DNA of 64,000 nt from Hemibagrus wyckioides (GCF_019097595.1 NC_080717.1:3144001-3208000), one strand, 5' to 3'; counted from the first letter of the stretch, positions 33,894-45,463 are shown. The notes: a model not told the origin generated them from the sequence alone. Translations and numbers: made by a program.

Positions 33894-35190
33894 CCTTCCC
33901 CTTTTTTTTAAAATTCTCTTTATGTCAAGCATTGATGAATGAATGGCAGGCTAATAATAACTTAAATAAGGGAAAAAAATAACAACAACAACAAAAAATA
34001 GTATTGTTCCATTAAATTAATCAATTTCTAAACAAAACATATAACCATATCAGTGCATTTAAGATGCAAAGATATTCTCACCAGGTTGATTTGCTTTCAC
34101 TAAAGTTTCCTCACTTTCCTCCCTAGTGTCAAAAGTTTCAGAGATGGCTATCGACCCAATACGTCCTCAGACTACATAAAGTAAAATGTAAAAAATAAAG
34201 TTAGGTAAATTAAAAATGTATATTTTTATGATTATTTTATTTTATTTATTTATTTATTTATACAGTTGATAAAGACAAAGCTCAGTGGGTTGGATTCTAG
34301 CAATATATGTGGCAGTAGCTAAAATAAATAAATAAATAAATAAATGGAATTTTAAAAATAAGTGAGATGTTTTATTAGCATTATTTAAGCCATGTAATCA
34401 TACATGTTTGGTTAAAAATTAGTCATAAGTAGTAGAGATTTGTGGTAATTTTATAAAAGAGTAATAATAAGAGTTTGACTCTTAATTTTTAATTTGAACA
34501 TTTCTTTGCACGCACCTTTTAACTTAACTACTTACCAACATTTCAGAAATCAACTTTTTTTTTATAGATAAATTCCTGCAAAATAAACTCATTCATGTGG
34601 ACTGTTTATTAAAAGAAATTAAAGATTATCATTAAGAATCTTTTTTTTCTCCATTATCCACATTAGCATCCAGAGCAGCTACAAATGGACAGATTAAAGA
34701 AAAATAAACAAAATAAACAAAATAAATAATTAGGAGAAAAAATATAGTTAAAAAATATATTAAAAATTAAAAAAATATATTATTTTTAATATTCTAAATT
34801 CCATATATTAATATAAATAAACATTTATATAAATCAACAGTTTATTTATTTAATTAAAATGTATTTTTTTTAGAAATATTATAAAATTATCGTGCTAAAT
34901 TTTGGATATATTGATTAAATTAAATTAAATTTAGTAAAATGAACAGAAATTTAATCAACAAAACACAAAAAAATGTTTGATGATTATTTCTACAGTTGAA
35001 GTGGGGGTGCCAATATTTCTGCACACACCTATGAATTATTCTTGTAGCTCGAGAGTGAAAGGAAAGAAGCGAGATTTGAACAGTGAACATTTCCGAACTG
35101 ATTAAATTAGGGGTAAAGCGAGCACTCTGTAGTTTAATACAGTTCTTAATATCATGTTCTGATCAAACTTGTTATGGTACACCAAAACGA
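33891..35190. other. AT-rich sequence with short TTTA/AAAT runs
   Basis: Short TTTA run at 34240-34261 and AAAT run at 34321-34345. The rest is AT-rich single-copy-looking DNA with no open frame of note. Confidence 0.5.
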
Positions 35191-35243
35191 AGCAACACAC
35201 ACACACACACCACACACACACACACACCACACACACACACACT
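35191..35243. repeat. (CA)n microsatellite with CACC interruptions
   Basis: Three CA blocks are separated by CC interruptions, a typical imperfect dinucleotide array. Confidence 0.95.
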
Positions 35244-35746
35244 TATCCTGCAGGAATGCGGGCTGCTATCGATCCTTCAGAGGTGACATTAGTGCTACGT
35301 TCAATATTCCAGATGAAGCATATTTTCATATTTCCTGGACAGTGTGAAAAACAATATGTGGTATAATGTTATTTCCAGTAGCTGGGTGGAGAAGTTCGGC
35401 ACGTCGCCTCATCCTGGAGCTTCTCCGCCGCCTCCTTCACAAAAAAACTCTGCTTTCTAACATAACAGCTGGCTTTAACCTGTGTGTGTGTGTGTGTGTT
35501 TTTGCTTCGATTGTGTTTCACAGTGACAGTTTCTTGTCTTCAGTTATACAGCACTAGCCTGAGGTGTGAAAGGAAACACAAACACAAACACACACACACA
35601 CATACACACACACGGTGGCCTACCTTGCTGTGCAAAGTGGCGTCTCAGTTGAGTGGGTCCTGAGTGTCACATCACCTCATTCAGAGGAGATACAGAGGAA
35701 GAGAGAGCAATCAAAAGGGTTGTCACTGCCACACACACACACACAC

Positions 35747-35777
<31 letters not shown>

Positions 35778-36021
35778 AGAGAAAACTTAAAGCTTTGGAA
35801 AGCAAAACCAAACCTTAACACACACTATGTTTGATAAATAGTGGATTCTTGAGGCTCCATCATTTTTTGTACTATGACTCTAAACCTGGCTCAAGTGGAA
35901 ATTTGTTCTTTACTCTAGCAAAAATTCCATATTTAAAATTAAGCTAGCTTGAGACTAAACTCAAGACTAAACTCAAGAGCATGTCTTTTTTTTCAGTTTT
36001 GTCAATACACATTTTCCTGTC
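35244..36021. other. Unique sequence with several microsatellites
   Basis: (TG)n at 35480-35499, (CA)n at 35585-35613 and (CA)n(GA)n at 35731-35774. No gene recognised. Confidence 0.5.
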
Positions 36022-36232
36022 CCCCGGTGGTCTCTCGTTGCTATCGCCCGGGTTCGAGTCCCAAACAGAGAGCTAACCTAGCCACTGAGGGGTTACATCT
36101 CAGTTCCGGCCCCAAGCCTGGATAGTAAAGAAGGGCTTAAGGTGTTTAAAAGAACCTATACCAAATCAAATATGTGGACTAGATGATCCACTATGGCGAC
36201 ATCGAGCAGAAAGACGCTAAAGAACAACAACT
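36022..36232 (+). mobile_element. tRNA-derived SINE, second copy
   Basis: A B box, GGTTCGAGTCC, lies at 36051-36061 after GGTGGTCTCTCGTTGC (A-box side). The body CCCCAAGCCTGGATAGTAAA, then ACCAAATCAAATATG and GATCCACTATGGCGAC, parallels the copy at 12.5-12.9 kb. It contains a single tRNA-like head, unlike that copy. It ends near AAAGAACAACAAC, consistent with a simple 3' tail. Confidence 0.7.
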
Positions 36233-37020
36233 TTATTAGTGATTTTGTCCCATATAAAATGTTCATTACACTGAAATAATCGCTAATTTTTAATGAATTG
36301 GATTATTAATTTAAAAAATAAAACTCAGTTGAAAGCTGAACTAGACGTGACGTGTTATTATTCTCTGAAATACAATTTATATATTTATTATGAGTCTAAA
36401 TGTAATTAATATGTAGCTACACAAAATTGTAAAATGTTCACGCAACAATATGATCATTTTTAGACAAATCTGTACATTAGAATGAAAACAAAAAGAAGGA
36501 GAAATAAAACCCCACACACTTAAGCTGACACTCGTGTGACTCACTACTGAGGTGAGTCTGAAGCACACACAGTGTCGGATTCTGCCGTTAGCTATTTGTG
36601 CTGTCGATCACAAACCTCTCTATAGCCCCGAGATCTGCAATCTTCAACGGTGTGGATTCGGGATACTGTAATATTTCAGTCCACCACGCACTCACTCACT
36701 CGCTGTCAGGGTCCTAACTTGCCGGAAAGCTGAAGTGCTTCCAAAGATCAGATCTTAGAGATTTGGTGGAATTTTCCAGCTTTTGCTTGCTGGCTATGAG
36801 CTAGTATTGAAATGTTAGCATAGTGTCTCATAAAGCATAGCCTAACTCTGAATCATTATAAAAGGAAGTTCTACAATTATAGAATAAATATATTGAATGT
36901 ATATGTTTCATGCCTTTCCTAGAGATGAAGAATTAAATGATAAAAGCTTTAGAAATGCAGAAGAATATGTCTCTCAGCCGGCTGGTTATTTTTATTTATA
37001 GTTATCGGAATGATGTGTGA
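36233..37020. other. Unique sequence, no gene recognised
   Basis: Mixed DNA with no tandem repeat. Small minus-strand frames lack domains. Confidence 0.4.
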
Positions 37021-37145
37021 AGGTGTTTGATGGACTGACGTGTCATCCAGGATGGATTCTAACCTCAAGCCCTATGTTCCCAGGATAGACGGAGATCCAC
37101 CATGACCCTGACAGAGATAAAGCAGGTACTAAAAGAATGGAAACT
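37021..37145 (+). mobile_element. Degenerate interspersed repeat (family A, copy 2)
   Basis: GATGGACTGACGTGTCATCC, then CCCAGGATAGACGGAGATCC and CATGACCCTGACAGAGATAA, then AAGCAG follow the usual order of a common teleost repeat also seen at 15.31-15.50 kb. Only the tail half is present. Confidence 0.55.
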
Positions 37146-38040
37146 CCTTCAAGATTGTTCTCTAGATATAGTCCATCTTCGAATGAGGACTGGACTTTCA
37201 CCTGGTGAGACATGGACACGTCTCCCATTGGGAACTGTCCTTTAAGCCCAAGCTGAATGATGTCAGATAACTAATGTATGAATAATGAAATACATAGAGA
37301 TGTACTAATTTTTAAAATGTGCCATGTAAGAAAAGCACCATCAATCCCTGTGGTCTGATTTTGCACCCTGGTTTGATTGAGGTGGTTTTCTGCCCTCTGA
37401 GATGCCCGTTGCAATTCAAACCCTGACCTCAGTAAGCAAAAGCAAACCTTTAGGCTTTTTCAGTTTCTTAAATAAAGGCTCCATGGTTTTTTTAAGCAGG
37501 TTTCCTCATGGGGTCTAGCCAATTGTTCCTCCTACAGGGTCATGACTGTCAGATATTTCTCTCCTTGTAGGAACATTGGATCCAGCAAGAGATACAAACA
37601 TGCCTCACCACACACACACACACACACATGCCTGGACAAATTGCAGATGGCAAAGTTTTTTCCACATGATTCCGAGTGAGGGACGACCACAAGCCATGGG
37701 TGTGTAATAAGAAAAGCTAGCAGAGCGTTTCTGCAAGCCTGTCGTGTCACGCTGGGTTTTGCAGACATGCTTTGACTTTCCTGTCCACTCTGTTTTTAAC
37801 TCGCTGTTCCTCCTGCCCACTCTCTTTACACTCTCGGTGATACGGTGGCTGCTAAAACATACAGATCTGTTGCAATTCAATTAAACACACAAACGGGTGG
37901 GGCGTGAAGATTTACGCCATCGAGTCCATTAAGGGTATGAGTGTAGAGCTTTAAAACAGAGTGTTTCTCTTTATCAGTGAAGTGTGATGCACACAGATCT
38001 CTAATACTAGAATCTATTACTCAGAAATGGAGTATCCTTT
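37146..38040. other. Unique sequence with (CA)n
   Basis: (CA)n at 37610-37629. Overlapping minus-strand frames of 78 and 91 codons show no recognised domain. Confidence 0.45.
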
Positions 38041-38878
38041 CTGTCCAAGTGAAGGGGGTGTGGTTTATGTGGAGGAGGTGTGACCTTTTTTAGTTCAGTC
38101 CCAGAAGGGGATGTGGCCTCTGTGTCAGTCTATCCCGGTGGTGAAGGTGTGGCCTCTGTGTCAGTCATTCCTAGTGAAGGAGGTGTGGCCTTTGCTTTTC
38201 AGTCTCTGTAAAGGAGGCATGGCCTCTGTGTCAGAGAGTTTCATAAAGGAGGCACTGCTCTGTTCCTGTCAGTCCCAGTGAAGGAGGTGTGGCCTCTGTG
38301 CCAGTCAGTCCCATTGAAGGAGGTGTGGCCTCTATGTCAGTCAGTCCCAGTGAAGGAGGTGTGGCCTCTGTGTCAATCAGTCCCAGTGATGGAGGTGTGG
38401 CCTCTGTGCCAGTCAGTCCCAGTGAAGGAGGTGTGGCCTCTGTGTCAATCAGTCCCAGTGATGGAGGTGTGGCCTCTGTGCCAGTCAGTCCCAGTGAAGG
38501 AGGTGTGGCCTCTGTGTCAATCAGTCCCAGTGATGGAGGTGTGGCCTCTGTGCCAGTCAGTCCCAGTGAAGGAGGTGTGGCCTCTGTGTCAATCAGTCCC
38601 AGTGATGGAGGTATGGCCTCTGTGTCAGTCAGTCCCAGTGAAGGAGGTGTGGCCTCTGTGTCAATCAGTCCCAGTGATGGAGGTGTGGCCTCTGTGTCAA
38701 TCAGTCCCAGTGATGGAGGTGTGGCCTCTGTGCCAGTCAGTCCCAGTGAAGGAGGAGTTTCCTCTGTTTCAGTCAGCTGCAGTGATGGAGGTGTGGCCTC
38801 TGTCTCAATCAGTCCCAGTGAAGGAGGTGTGGCCTCTGTGTCAGTCAGTCCCAATAAAGGAGGTGTGGCCTCTGTGTG
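38041..38878 (+). repeat. 36-bp minisatellite, locus 2
   Basis: About 23 units of 36 bp, read as GTGTGGCCTCTGTGTCAGTC plus AGTCCCAGTGAAGGAG. From about 38350 the array alternates two unit types (GTCAATCAG..GTGATGG and GCCAGTCAG..GTGAAGG), giving a 72-bp dimer. The unit matches the minus strand of the 6.8-kb array. Three long frames (217 and 196 codons plus, 207 codons minus) stay open only because 36 is divisible by three. The first 240 bp is more diverged, as expected for an array edge. Confidence 0.95.
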
Positions 38879-39755
38879 AATCCCAAAAAAAAGTCATTAA
38901 GTTTTTCCCACAGAAACACACTTATTGTTAGTAGATGGAACTTTTTATCTTTAATTATTTTTAGCTTTAATCTTTAATTGTAAGATTTTGGTAGGAACTA
39001 AATGAATGACTCATGGACGAATAATCTAATTAGAAATCCTGTGTTAATTGTGTTAGAATTAGCCTGAACACCACCTCACTGTGGCAGAGATTAACTGTAC
39101 CTACTGCTTGGTGAGCACTAATGATCATTTATCTGTATCAGCAAGCTACAGGATTCATAACAGCGCCTCACAGCTGACATTTGTGAACATTATCCAGGTG
39201 TTAGTGAAAATCAAACACACACACACAGACACACACACACCAACATCCCACGCTGTGGCTAAACTGCACTACGGAGTGTTTCTGATACAGAATCAAACAC
39301 AGACGTAGTTAAACATGTTCAGGAAACGAAAATCAGAAGGAGATTTCAGGGTGAGCCAATTCTCAATGTAACACACACACACACGCACAGCCTCAGGGAA
39401 GGAGTGAACTTGACTTCTTGAAGTAAACTGTGTATTTCATGGGGATTTGAGAAAGGTCAAAAGACCTGAACAGCCTTGTGATTCACATGATAAAAATGTG
39501 ATGTGTGTGTGTGTGTGTGTGATTAGGATCGGTAGGCTTCTCTCCTGTAAGCTGACCTGCATGGCTAAGTGCTAATTACATCATTAAGCACCAATGGGCT
39601 CGGGCCAAACATGTTCCCAGGGTGCTGTGTGATTTGTGTTCCTCTGACCATGCTCATAGAGTTCAGTCTGTCTGGAATCTTCATTTAGTTTTTTAATATT
39701 TTGTTCTGAATGGAATTCAAGACTAAGGCTAGGAAATGCTAATAGGATTGCTCAT

Positions 39756-39791
<36 letters not shown>

Positions 39792-39842
39792 CAGAGATTG
39801 AAATAGGGACAGAAAGAGCTGGACAGTGATAGACAAAGAGAC
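38879..39842. other. Unique sequence with short microsatellites
   Basis: (CA)n at 39214-39240 and 39371-39384, (TG)n at 39502-39521, (GA)n at 39756-39791. The block 39555-39660 (GCTAATTACATCATTAAGCA and following) is repeat-free with TAAT cores and is a candidate conserved noncoding element. Confidence 0.4.
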
Positions 39843-39938
39843 AGAAAGACCAGGGAGAGTGAGAGAGTAACTATATACACTAACTATATATATAAATACA
39901 GTATATAGTCACAAAAGATGGAAGGAAAGAAAAATTAG

Positions 39939-39980
<42 letters not shown>

Positions 39981-40032
39981 CTGTAGTATACGCAACTATT
40001 TGAGCAAATACAGTATAAAATCGCTGAACTAA

Positions 40033-40103
<71 letters not shown>
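39843..40103. repeat. Segment C copy 1 with GA and GATA arrays
   Basis: Starts AGAAAGACCAG, includes (GA)n at 39947-39974, then AACTATTTGAGCAAATACAG..CACTGAACTAAA-like text and a (GATA)n array at 40031-40103. The same order recurs at 43972-44156. The Tc1 element at 40104 splits this GATA array; a remnant of GATA units follows it at 41307-41320. Confidence 0.85.
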
Positions 40104-40132
40104 CACTATATTGCCAAAAGTATTCGCTCACC
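40104..40132 (+). repeat. Left terminal inverted repeat of DD34E element
   Basis: Begins directly after TA. It pairs with 41278-41306 with two mismatches. Confidence 0.93.
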
Positions 40133-40237
40133 CATCCAAATAATCAGAATCAGGTGTTCCAATCACTTCCATGGCCACAGGTGTATAAAATCAAGCACCT
40201 AGGCATGCAGACTGTTTTTACGAACATTTGTGAAAGA

Positions 40238-41153
40238 ATGGGTCGCTCTCAGGAGCTCAGTGAATTCCAGCGTGGAACTGTGATAGGATGCCACCTGTGC
40301 AACAAATCCAGTCGTGAAATTTCCTCGCTCCTAAATATTCCACAGTCAACTGTCAACTGTATTATAAGAACGTGGAAGTGTTTGGGAACGACAGCAACTC
40401 AGCCACGAAGTGGTAGGCCACGTAAACTGACGGAGCGGGGTCAGCGGATGCTGAGGCGCATAGTGCGAAGAGGTCGCCAACTTTCTGCAGAGTCAATCGC
40501 TACAGACCTCCAAACTTCATGTGGCCTTCAGATTAGCTCAAGAACAGTGCGCAGAGAGCTTCATGGAATGGGTTTCCATGGCCGAGCAGCTGCATCCAAG
40601 CCATACATCACCAAGTGCAATGCAAAGCGTCGGATGCAGTGTAAAGCACGCCACCACTGGACTCTAGAGCAGTGGAGACGTGTTCTCTGGAGTGACGAAT
40701 CTCGCTTCTCCATCTGGCAATCTGATGGACGAGTCTGGGTTTGGTGGTTGCCAGGAGAACGGTACTTGTCTGACTGCATTGTGCCAAGTGTAAAGTTTGG
40801 TGGAGGGGGGATTATGGTGTGGGGTTGTTTTTCAGGAGCTGGGCTTGGCCCCTTAGTTCCAGTGAAAGGAACTCTGAATGCTTCAGCATACCAAGACATT
40901 TTGGACAATTCCATGCTTCCAACTTTGTGGCCCCTTCCTCTTCCAACATGACTGTGCACCAGTGACCAAAGCAAGGTCCATAAAGACATGGATGACAGAG
41001 TCTGGTGTGGATGAACTTGACTGGCCTGCACAGAGTCCTGACCTCAACCCGATAGAACACCTTTGGGATGAATTAGAGTGGAGACTGAGAGCCAGGCCTT
41101 CTCGTCCAACATCAGTGTGTGACCTCACAAATGCGTTTCTGGAAGAATGGTAA
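40238..41153 (+). pseudogene. Tc1-type DDE transposase, broken by deletions
   Basis: Start chosen at 40238, where [13 protein letters not shown] begins the usual family N-terminus. The frame continues through a helix-turn-helix region ([16 protein letters not shown]), a GRPRKL AT-hook-like linker and a second DNA-binding helix set. The first catalytic Asp is in WSDESRF. The frame breaks near 40930: deletion after MLPTLW removes the stretch before the second Asp, and the sequence resumes in another frame at FLFQHDCAP. The second Asp and the Glu (PDLNPIEHLWDEL) are 34 residues apart, the DD34E pattern. A second deletion follows FLEEW, making a stop at 41151-41153. A functional enzyme would cut and paste the element in the nucleus; this copy cannot. 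Confidence 0.9.
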
Positions 41154-41277
41154 ACCTTGTGGACAGCCTTCCCAGAAGAGTTGAAGCTGTTATAGCTGCA
41201 AAGGGTGGACCGACGTCATACTGAACCCTATGGATTAGGAATGGGATGTCACTTAAGTTCATATGTGAGTCAAGGCA

Positions 41278-41306
41278 GGTGAGAGAATACTTTTAGCAAT
41301 ATAGTG
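41278..41306 (-). repeat. Right terminal inverted repeat of DD34E element
   Basis: Inverted copy of the left end, followed by TA at 41307-41308. Confidence 0.93.
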
Positions 41307-41377
41307 TAGATAGATAGACAGAGGAAATGAGAAATTATGACAAACAGAAAATAGAGGTGGGGCAGACTGATGATTAT

Positions 41378-41410
<33 letters not shown>

Positions 41411-42134
41411 AGTAAGAGAATTCAATATATTTTTTATATTTTTATTGTATTTTTTAATTTTATTTGAAGAAAAGAAGCTCTCTCAGACGTGACTCACCTC
41501 ATTCCTTTTCTGTAATTTTAAAGGCACTTATGTCAATTAATACTGTTACTATAAATAAATATAAACAGCTTTAATTTGGAGTCAGTAATTACACCGAGGC
41601 TGAGATTTGAGGCAGGCGTGTTCTTCTAGCACTTTCTTTTTCACTCTCAGAAGAGTTTAGCACTTTTCCAATTTAACTCGATTGAAGAAGCTAAAGCGGC
41701 AATTCATCCGTTACCCGAACAGAGCAGAGGCGGTGGTTTTGTCGCGGAATCGCGGCAGAGATAGCGACGATTGCGTATCGTAACTGACTAGTGGATATAG
41801 CTACGCTCTGACGGCGCGATTTAGACGCACGCCGATCAACACTGTGTGATGTACAACAGCCTGAAAGTCACTTAGGGAACAATTATCCACCCCGGGCGAG
41901 AGGAGTAATCATGCCTGGGCCTTTTCTTGGCTGTTTGAAGATAAAATCAAACAAATGAGATGAGAATATTGTTCACAACGTACGGCCATTTTTTTTTTTT
42001 ATGATAGACTTTAATTAGCATTAGATTTGACACCTAGTTACAGAGATGTGTGGCCAGTTTTTGGGCAGTTTTCCAGAAGTCTGTTTAACCTCCGAGCTTG
42101 GCGCAAGAATTATCCGACATAAAGCCTTAATTTT
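41307..42134. other. GATA remnant, (GA)n and candidate conserved noncoding DNA
   Basis: GATA/GACA remnant to 41322 and (GA)n at 41381-41408. The block 41600-42000 (CAATTATCCACCCCGGGCGA and following) is balanced and repeat-free, with AGTAATCATGCCTGGGCC-like text. I flag it as a candidate conserved noncoding element. No gene. Confidence 0.4.
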
Positions 42135-42259
42135 TAATGTTGTATCTTTTGGAGGAGAAACGAAACATTACCGCCTGACGATCTGCCGAGAAATCATCCC
42201 TCTTTCTATTAGCGTGGGATTCTTTAATACATTCACTGATACCTTTATCTATCTATCTA

Positions 42260-42300
<41 letters not shown>

Positions 42301-42342
42301 TAATCTCATTTTTTATTCATGAAAGCTATTTCTCTCTAAATT

Positions 42343-42414
<72 letters not shown>

Positions 42415-42506
42415 TAATGTTGTATCTTCTGGAGGAGAAGCGATACATTACTGTAATGAATTGCTGAGAAATCATTGCTCCTTCTATAAGCGTGGGATTT
42501 TTTTAA
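42135..42506. repeat. Duplicated segment A with (TATC)n and (TTTC)n
   Basis: The 90-bp block beginning TAATGTTGTATCTT at 42135 recurs at 42415, a 280-bp offset. Both copies carry GGAGGAGAA, GAGAAATCATCC-like and AAGCGTGGGATT words at about 85 percent identity. Between them lie TATC/TGTC units (42245-42300) and about 18 TTTC units (42343-42415). Confidence 0.9.
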
Positions 42507-42908
42507 ACAGTTCTGAAAGTGAAAATTATAATGAAAGAGATTTGAAAGAGTTTGAAACGAGCCTCATTGTTTAGATTTATTCAGAAACACCACTTAAGCG
42601 TTATCCGGCGTCCACATCGTTCTGTCCTCGGATTAAAGTTGATGAAAAGCACTTAAAGTGTCGCGGCCTGTTTCACTTATCACTTCACGGCTGACCTGAG
42701 CGGAATGAGAACGAAGAGCCGGGCAGAGTCTAATGTGGATCGGTGCTGTGTGTGAATGCGTGGAGTGAGTGTTATCTGGCATAAATCTCATGCAATCATG
42801 AGCTTTAACACATACATTAACGGCCTTTAGTTAAATTGAGTGTGAAACATCAATGCGCTCGAGCTTAATCATCACTTTTCGGATGGAGAGAATGAAAGAA
42901 GTTTGATT
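42507..42908. other. Unique sequence, no gene recognised
   Basis: Balanced, repeat-free DNA. The GATTAAAGTTGATGAAAAGC region could be conserved, but nothing marks it as coding. Confidence 0.35.
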
Positions 42909-43050
42909 AAATTAAATACCTTTAACTAGAGGCTCCGGAGCGTTCACTCTAAACTGGCAGGAGAAGTTCAAGTAAAGGCTACGATGTGATGACTTTCAGT
43001 GTTGTACTGAGAGAGGTAGAAGAGAATAATACTTAATATATTAATAATAA

Positions 43051-43106
<56 letters not shown>

Positions 43107-43176
43107 AAGGAGACGATGCCATGACTTTCAGTGTTGTACTGAGAGAGATAGAAAAGAACACTTTATCAAAACAATG

Positions 43177-43233
<57 letters not shown>

Positions 43234-43261
43234 GATTCATGTATCTTTCTCTTGAGATCTC

Positions 43262-43319
<58 letters not shown>

Positions 43320-43438
43320 ATCTATCTATCTATCTATCTATCTATCACTTAAATTCAATGCCTATAACTACAGGCTCTCATTGTTTTGGGTAAAGGCCCC
43401 AGTGTGATGACTTTGTGTTCTAGAAATGAACAATACTT
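42909..43438. repeat. Triplicated segment B separated by TATC/TTTC arrays
   Basis: Three related blocks are present: 42909-43035, 43107-43170 and 43348-43438. Shared words include GATGACTTTCAGTGTTGTAC in the first two and ATACCTTTAACTAGAGGCTC against ATGCCTATAACTACAGGCTC in the first and third. They are separated by (TATC)n arrays at 43051-43107 and 43176-43232, and by (TTTC)n (43262-43318) plus (TATC)n to 43346. This is repeated copying of a block together with its flanking microsatellite. Confidence 0.88.
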
Positions 43439-43854
43439 TGTTGTTATTGTTGTTGTTGTTTGTTTGCAGTTACAGCTTCCAGATATCTACAGCCAGAAAT
43501 ATTAATAATATATTTTTTTCAGCAATGTGCTTCAATTCTGGAATGTTCCTCTTGGCAAATCAACCTCAATTCCCTGAAGGTTCTTCTGGACCTTCTGATG
43601 GACTCATAACTTCAGAATCCTTCATAAATGTTGCACAGGATACCAGTTGAGGATTCATTGGCTAGACCACTCAAAGCCTTTTTGAATTATTTTGGCTATT
43701 TTTGTTTTTTTAAAATAGCGTCTTCTCCCCAGATTCTATTTTTTTTGGCCGATGAGATTAATTTCTTCTCCCAAGGCATCCCTCCATCCCTCTATTCATG
43801 TTTCCTTCAGTGATGTGTAATATCCCAATGTTTACAGAGAATCAGACTTGTATC
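43439..43854. other. Probable diverged transposon-flanking sequence
   Basis: (TTG)n at 43440-43462, then text that runs into a Tc1-like relic. The interval may be further decayed transposon sequence, but no domain is legible. Confidence 0.35.
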
Positions 43855-43960
43855 ATGATGCCCCCATTGTAGCATGATGCTCCCACCATAGTGCTTCACT
43901 GTGGGTATGATAGGGTTTTTTGGGGAAACATCAAGCCTTCTTTCCAGACATGACAAGCTG
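43855..43960 (-). mobile_element. Tc1/mariner relic, antisense
   Basis: GTAGCATGATGCTCCCACCA, then TAGTGCTTCACTGTGGGTAT, matches the antisense of the glycine-rich GGGSVM region of Tc1-type transposases. Frame and ends are lost. Confidence 0.5.
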
Positions 43961-43971
43961 AAGTTCTATAC

Positions 43972-43975
43972 AGAA

Positions 43976-44018
<43 letters not shown>

Positions 44019-44067
44019 TAGCAAACTGAACTATTTGTGCAAATTCAGTATGTTTTCACTGAACTAA

Positions 44068-44156
<89 letters not shown>

Positions 44157-44193
44157 AAAGTCTCTCTCTCTCCATTTTCTGTTTGTCATCCTT

Positions 44194-44282
<89 letters not shown>

Positions 44283-44299
44283 TTCTGTCTCTTTTTCGT

Positions 44300-44347
<48 letters not shown>

Positions 44348-44350
44348 TCA
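43972..44350. repeat. Segment C copy 2, GATA/TATC palindrome and (TTTC)n
   Basis: AGAAAGACCAG, (GA)n, AACTATTTGTGCAAATTCAG and GAACTAAA repeat the order of 39843-40033. A (GATA)n run at 44071-44156 is followed after 38 bp by a (TATC)n run at 44195-44281, an inverted repeat with arms of about 86 bp. (TTTC)n follows at 44302-44349. The 38-bp spacer resembles, inverted, text near 41342-41356 (CAAACAGAAAAT). Confidence 0.88.
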
Positions 44351-45115
44351 TTACCTTATCTGTCATTTTTCTATTAATGATGTCATTCTCTGGGATGTTT
44401 CCTATTGGCCGTGTTTTCTCCGAGTGCTCCAGTACAGCAGGTGGTGCTATTCGCTATGAAAGAAATCACAAATACGTCCCTGACGACACAGCGCTATCCG
44501 TCTGGGAAGGAATCGGCTTGTGATGAGCTAATCACAGACTCGGTTACATAGCATGTTTCCAGATGAACGTCGTCTCCATTAATTCATTTGGGGGTTACTC
44601 TGAATCGTAGTCAAATTGTTCGCTTTGATTTGTTTGCTGTTAGATTTGGTTTTATAATTGAGATAAATAAACAAATCTGAAAGCTTGATAAAATGGCTTG
44701 ACATGAACGACTCAACCTTCTGCAGATCTGGTTCAGCTGGTTTGATTATTTAGTAATGAAGAGCTTTCCTGTTTAAAGGTGAAAGGTTAGCATTTTGGAG
44801 CAGTTCCTACGCAATCCTCTTTAACTAATACGAGGTTTGATAATGCTACACTTCATTTGCTTTTGTCTGTGAGTGAGGATTGGTAATTAAGCAGGCAGAG
44901 CATTAGCAGTAATGACACTAATAGAGGGAGGGAGCTAGCGTGGCAGATGACAGCGGAGAGACGTGGGTATAAATAGCTGTGGAACAGAAGCATTTCTCAA
45001 ACAACAGACAGATCCAGTAATGAGATGTTCTCATCCAGACAGCTGTTTGATATCTGACGACACGTCAAATCTCCTCAACATCCACACTGATGCTTTGTAA
45101 GCACTCTGTCCATCC

Positions 45116-45164
<49 letters not shown>

Positions 45165-45296
45165 CGCTAAATTCAAATTCAAACGTTTGCATGACAAATA
45201 TTAATATTCGTATTAGCAAAGCTTAGATACAGATCTCTCTCTCTCTCTCTTTTATACAAATCTTTTCTCCTGTCTATTTCCATTTCCCTTTATGAT

Positions 45297-45298
<2 letters not shown>
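44351..45298. other. Unique sequence with (CT)n, candidate conserved noncoding DNA
   Basis: (CT)n at 45119-45159 and 45233-45250. The block 44870-44990 (GGTAATTAAGCAGGCAGAGC and AATGACACTAATAGAGGG) is repeat-free and TAAT-rich, a candidate conserved noncoding element. No gene. Confidence 0.4.
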
Positions 45299-45359
<61 letters not shown>

Positions 45360-45399
45360 CTTTCATTCATGTTGACTCACGTTGACTCTTTTTCTCTTT

Positions 45400-45454
<55 letters not shown>

Positions 45455-45463
45455 ATCTATCTA
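45299..45463. repeat. (TATC)n and (TTTC)n arrays
   Basis: About 15 TATC units at 45298-45358 and about 14 TTTC units at 45400-45453, then TATC units directly abutting the DD36E transposon. Confidence 0.95.

Larger units (their letters stand above)
40104..41306 (+). mobile_element. DD34E Tc1-like transposon, internally deleted
   Basis: Both ends are present. The 29-bp left end starts CACTATATTGCCAAAAGTAT, and its inverted partner at the right end differs at only 2 of 29 positions. Each end is flanked by TA (40102-40103 and 41307-41308), the Tc1/mariner target duplication. Length is 1203 bp, slightly short for the family because of at least two internal deletions in the transposase. The host site is a (GATA)n microsatellite. 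Near-identical ends suggest a fairly recent insertion, but two deletions show it cannot move by its own protein. Confidence 0.93.

Noticed and set aside
38231..38931. Three open frames of 196-217 codons as repetitive proteins
   Set aside because: They overlap on both strands within a 36-bp minisatellite. A period divisible by three keeps all three open, and there is no coding context outside the array.
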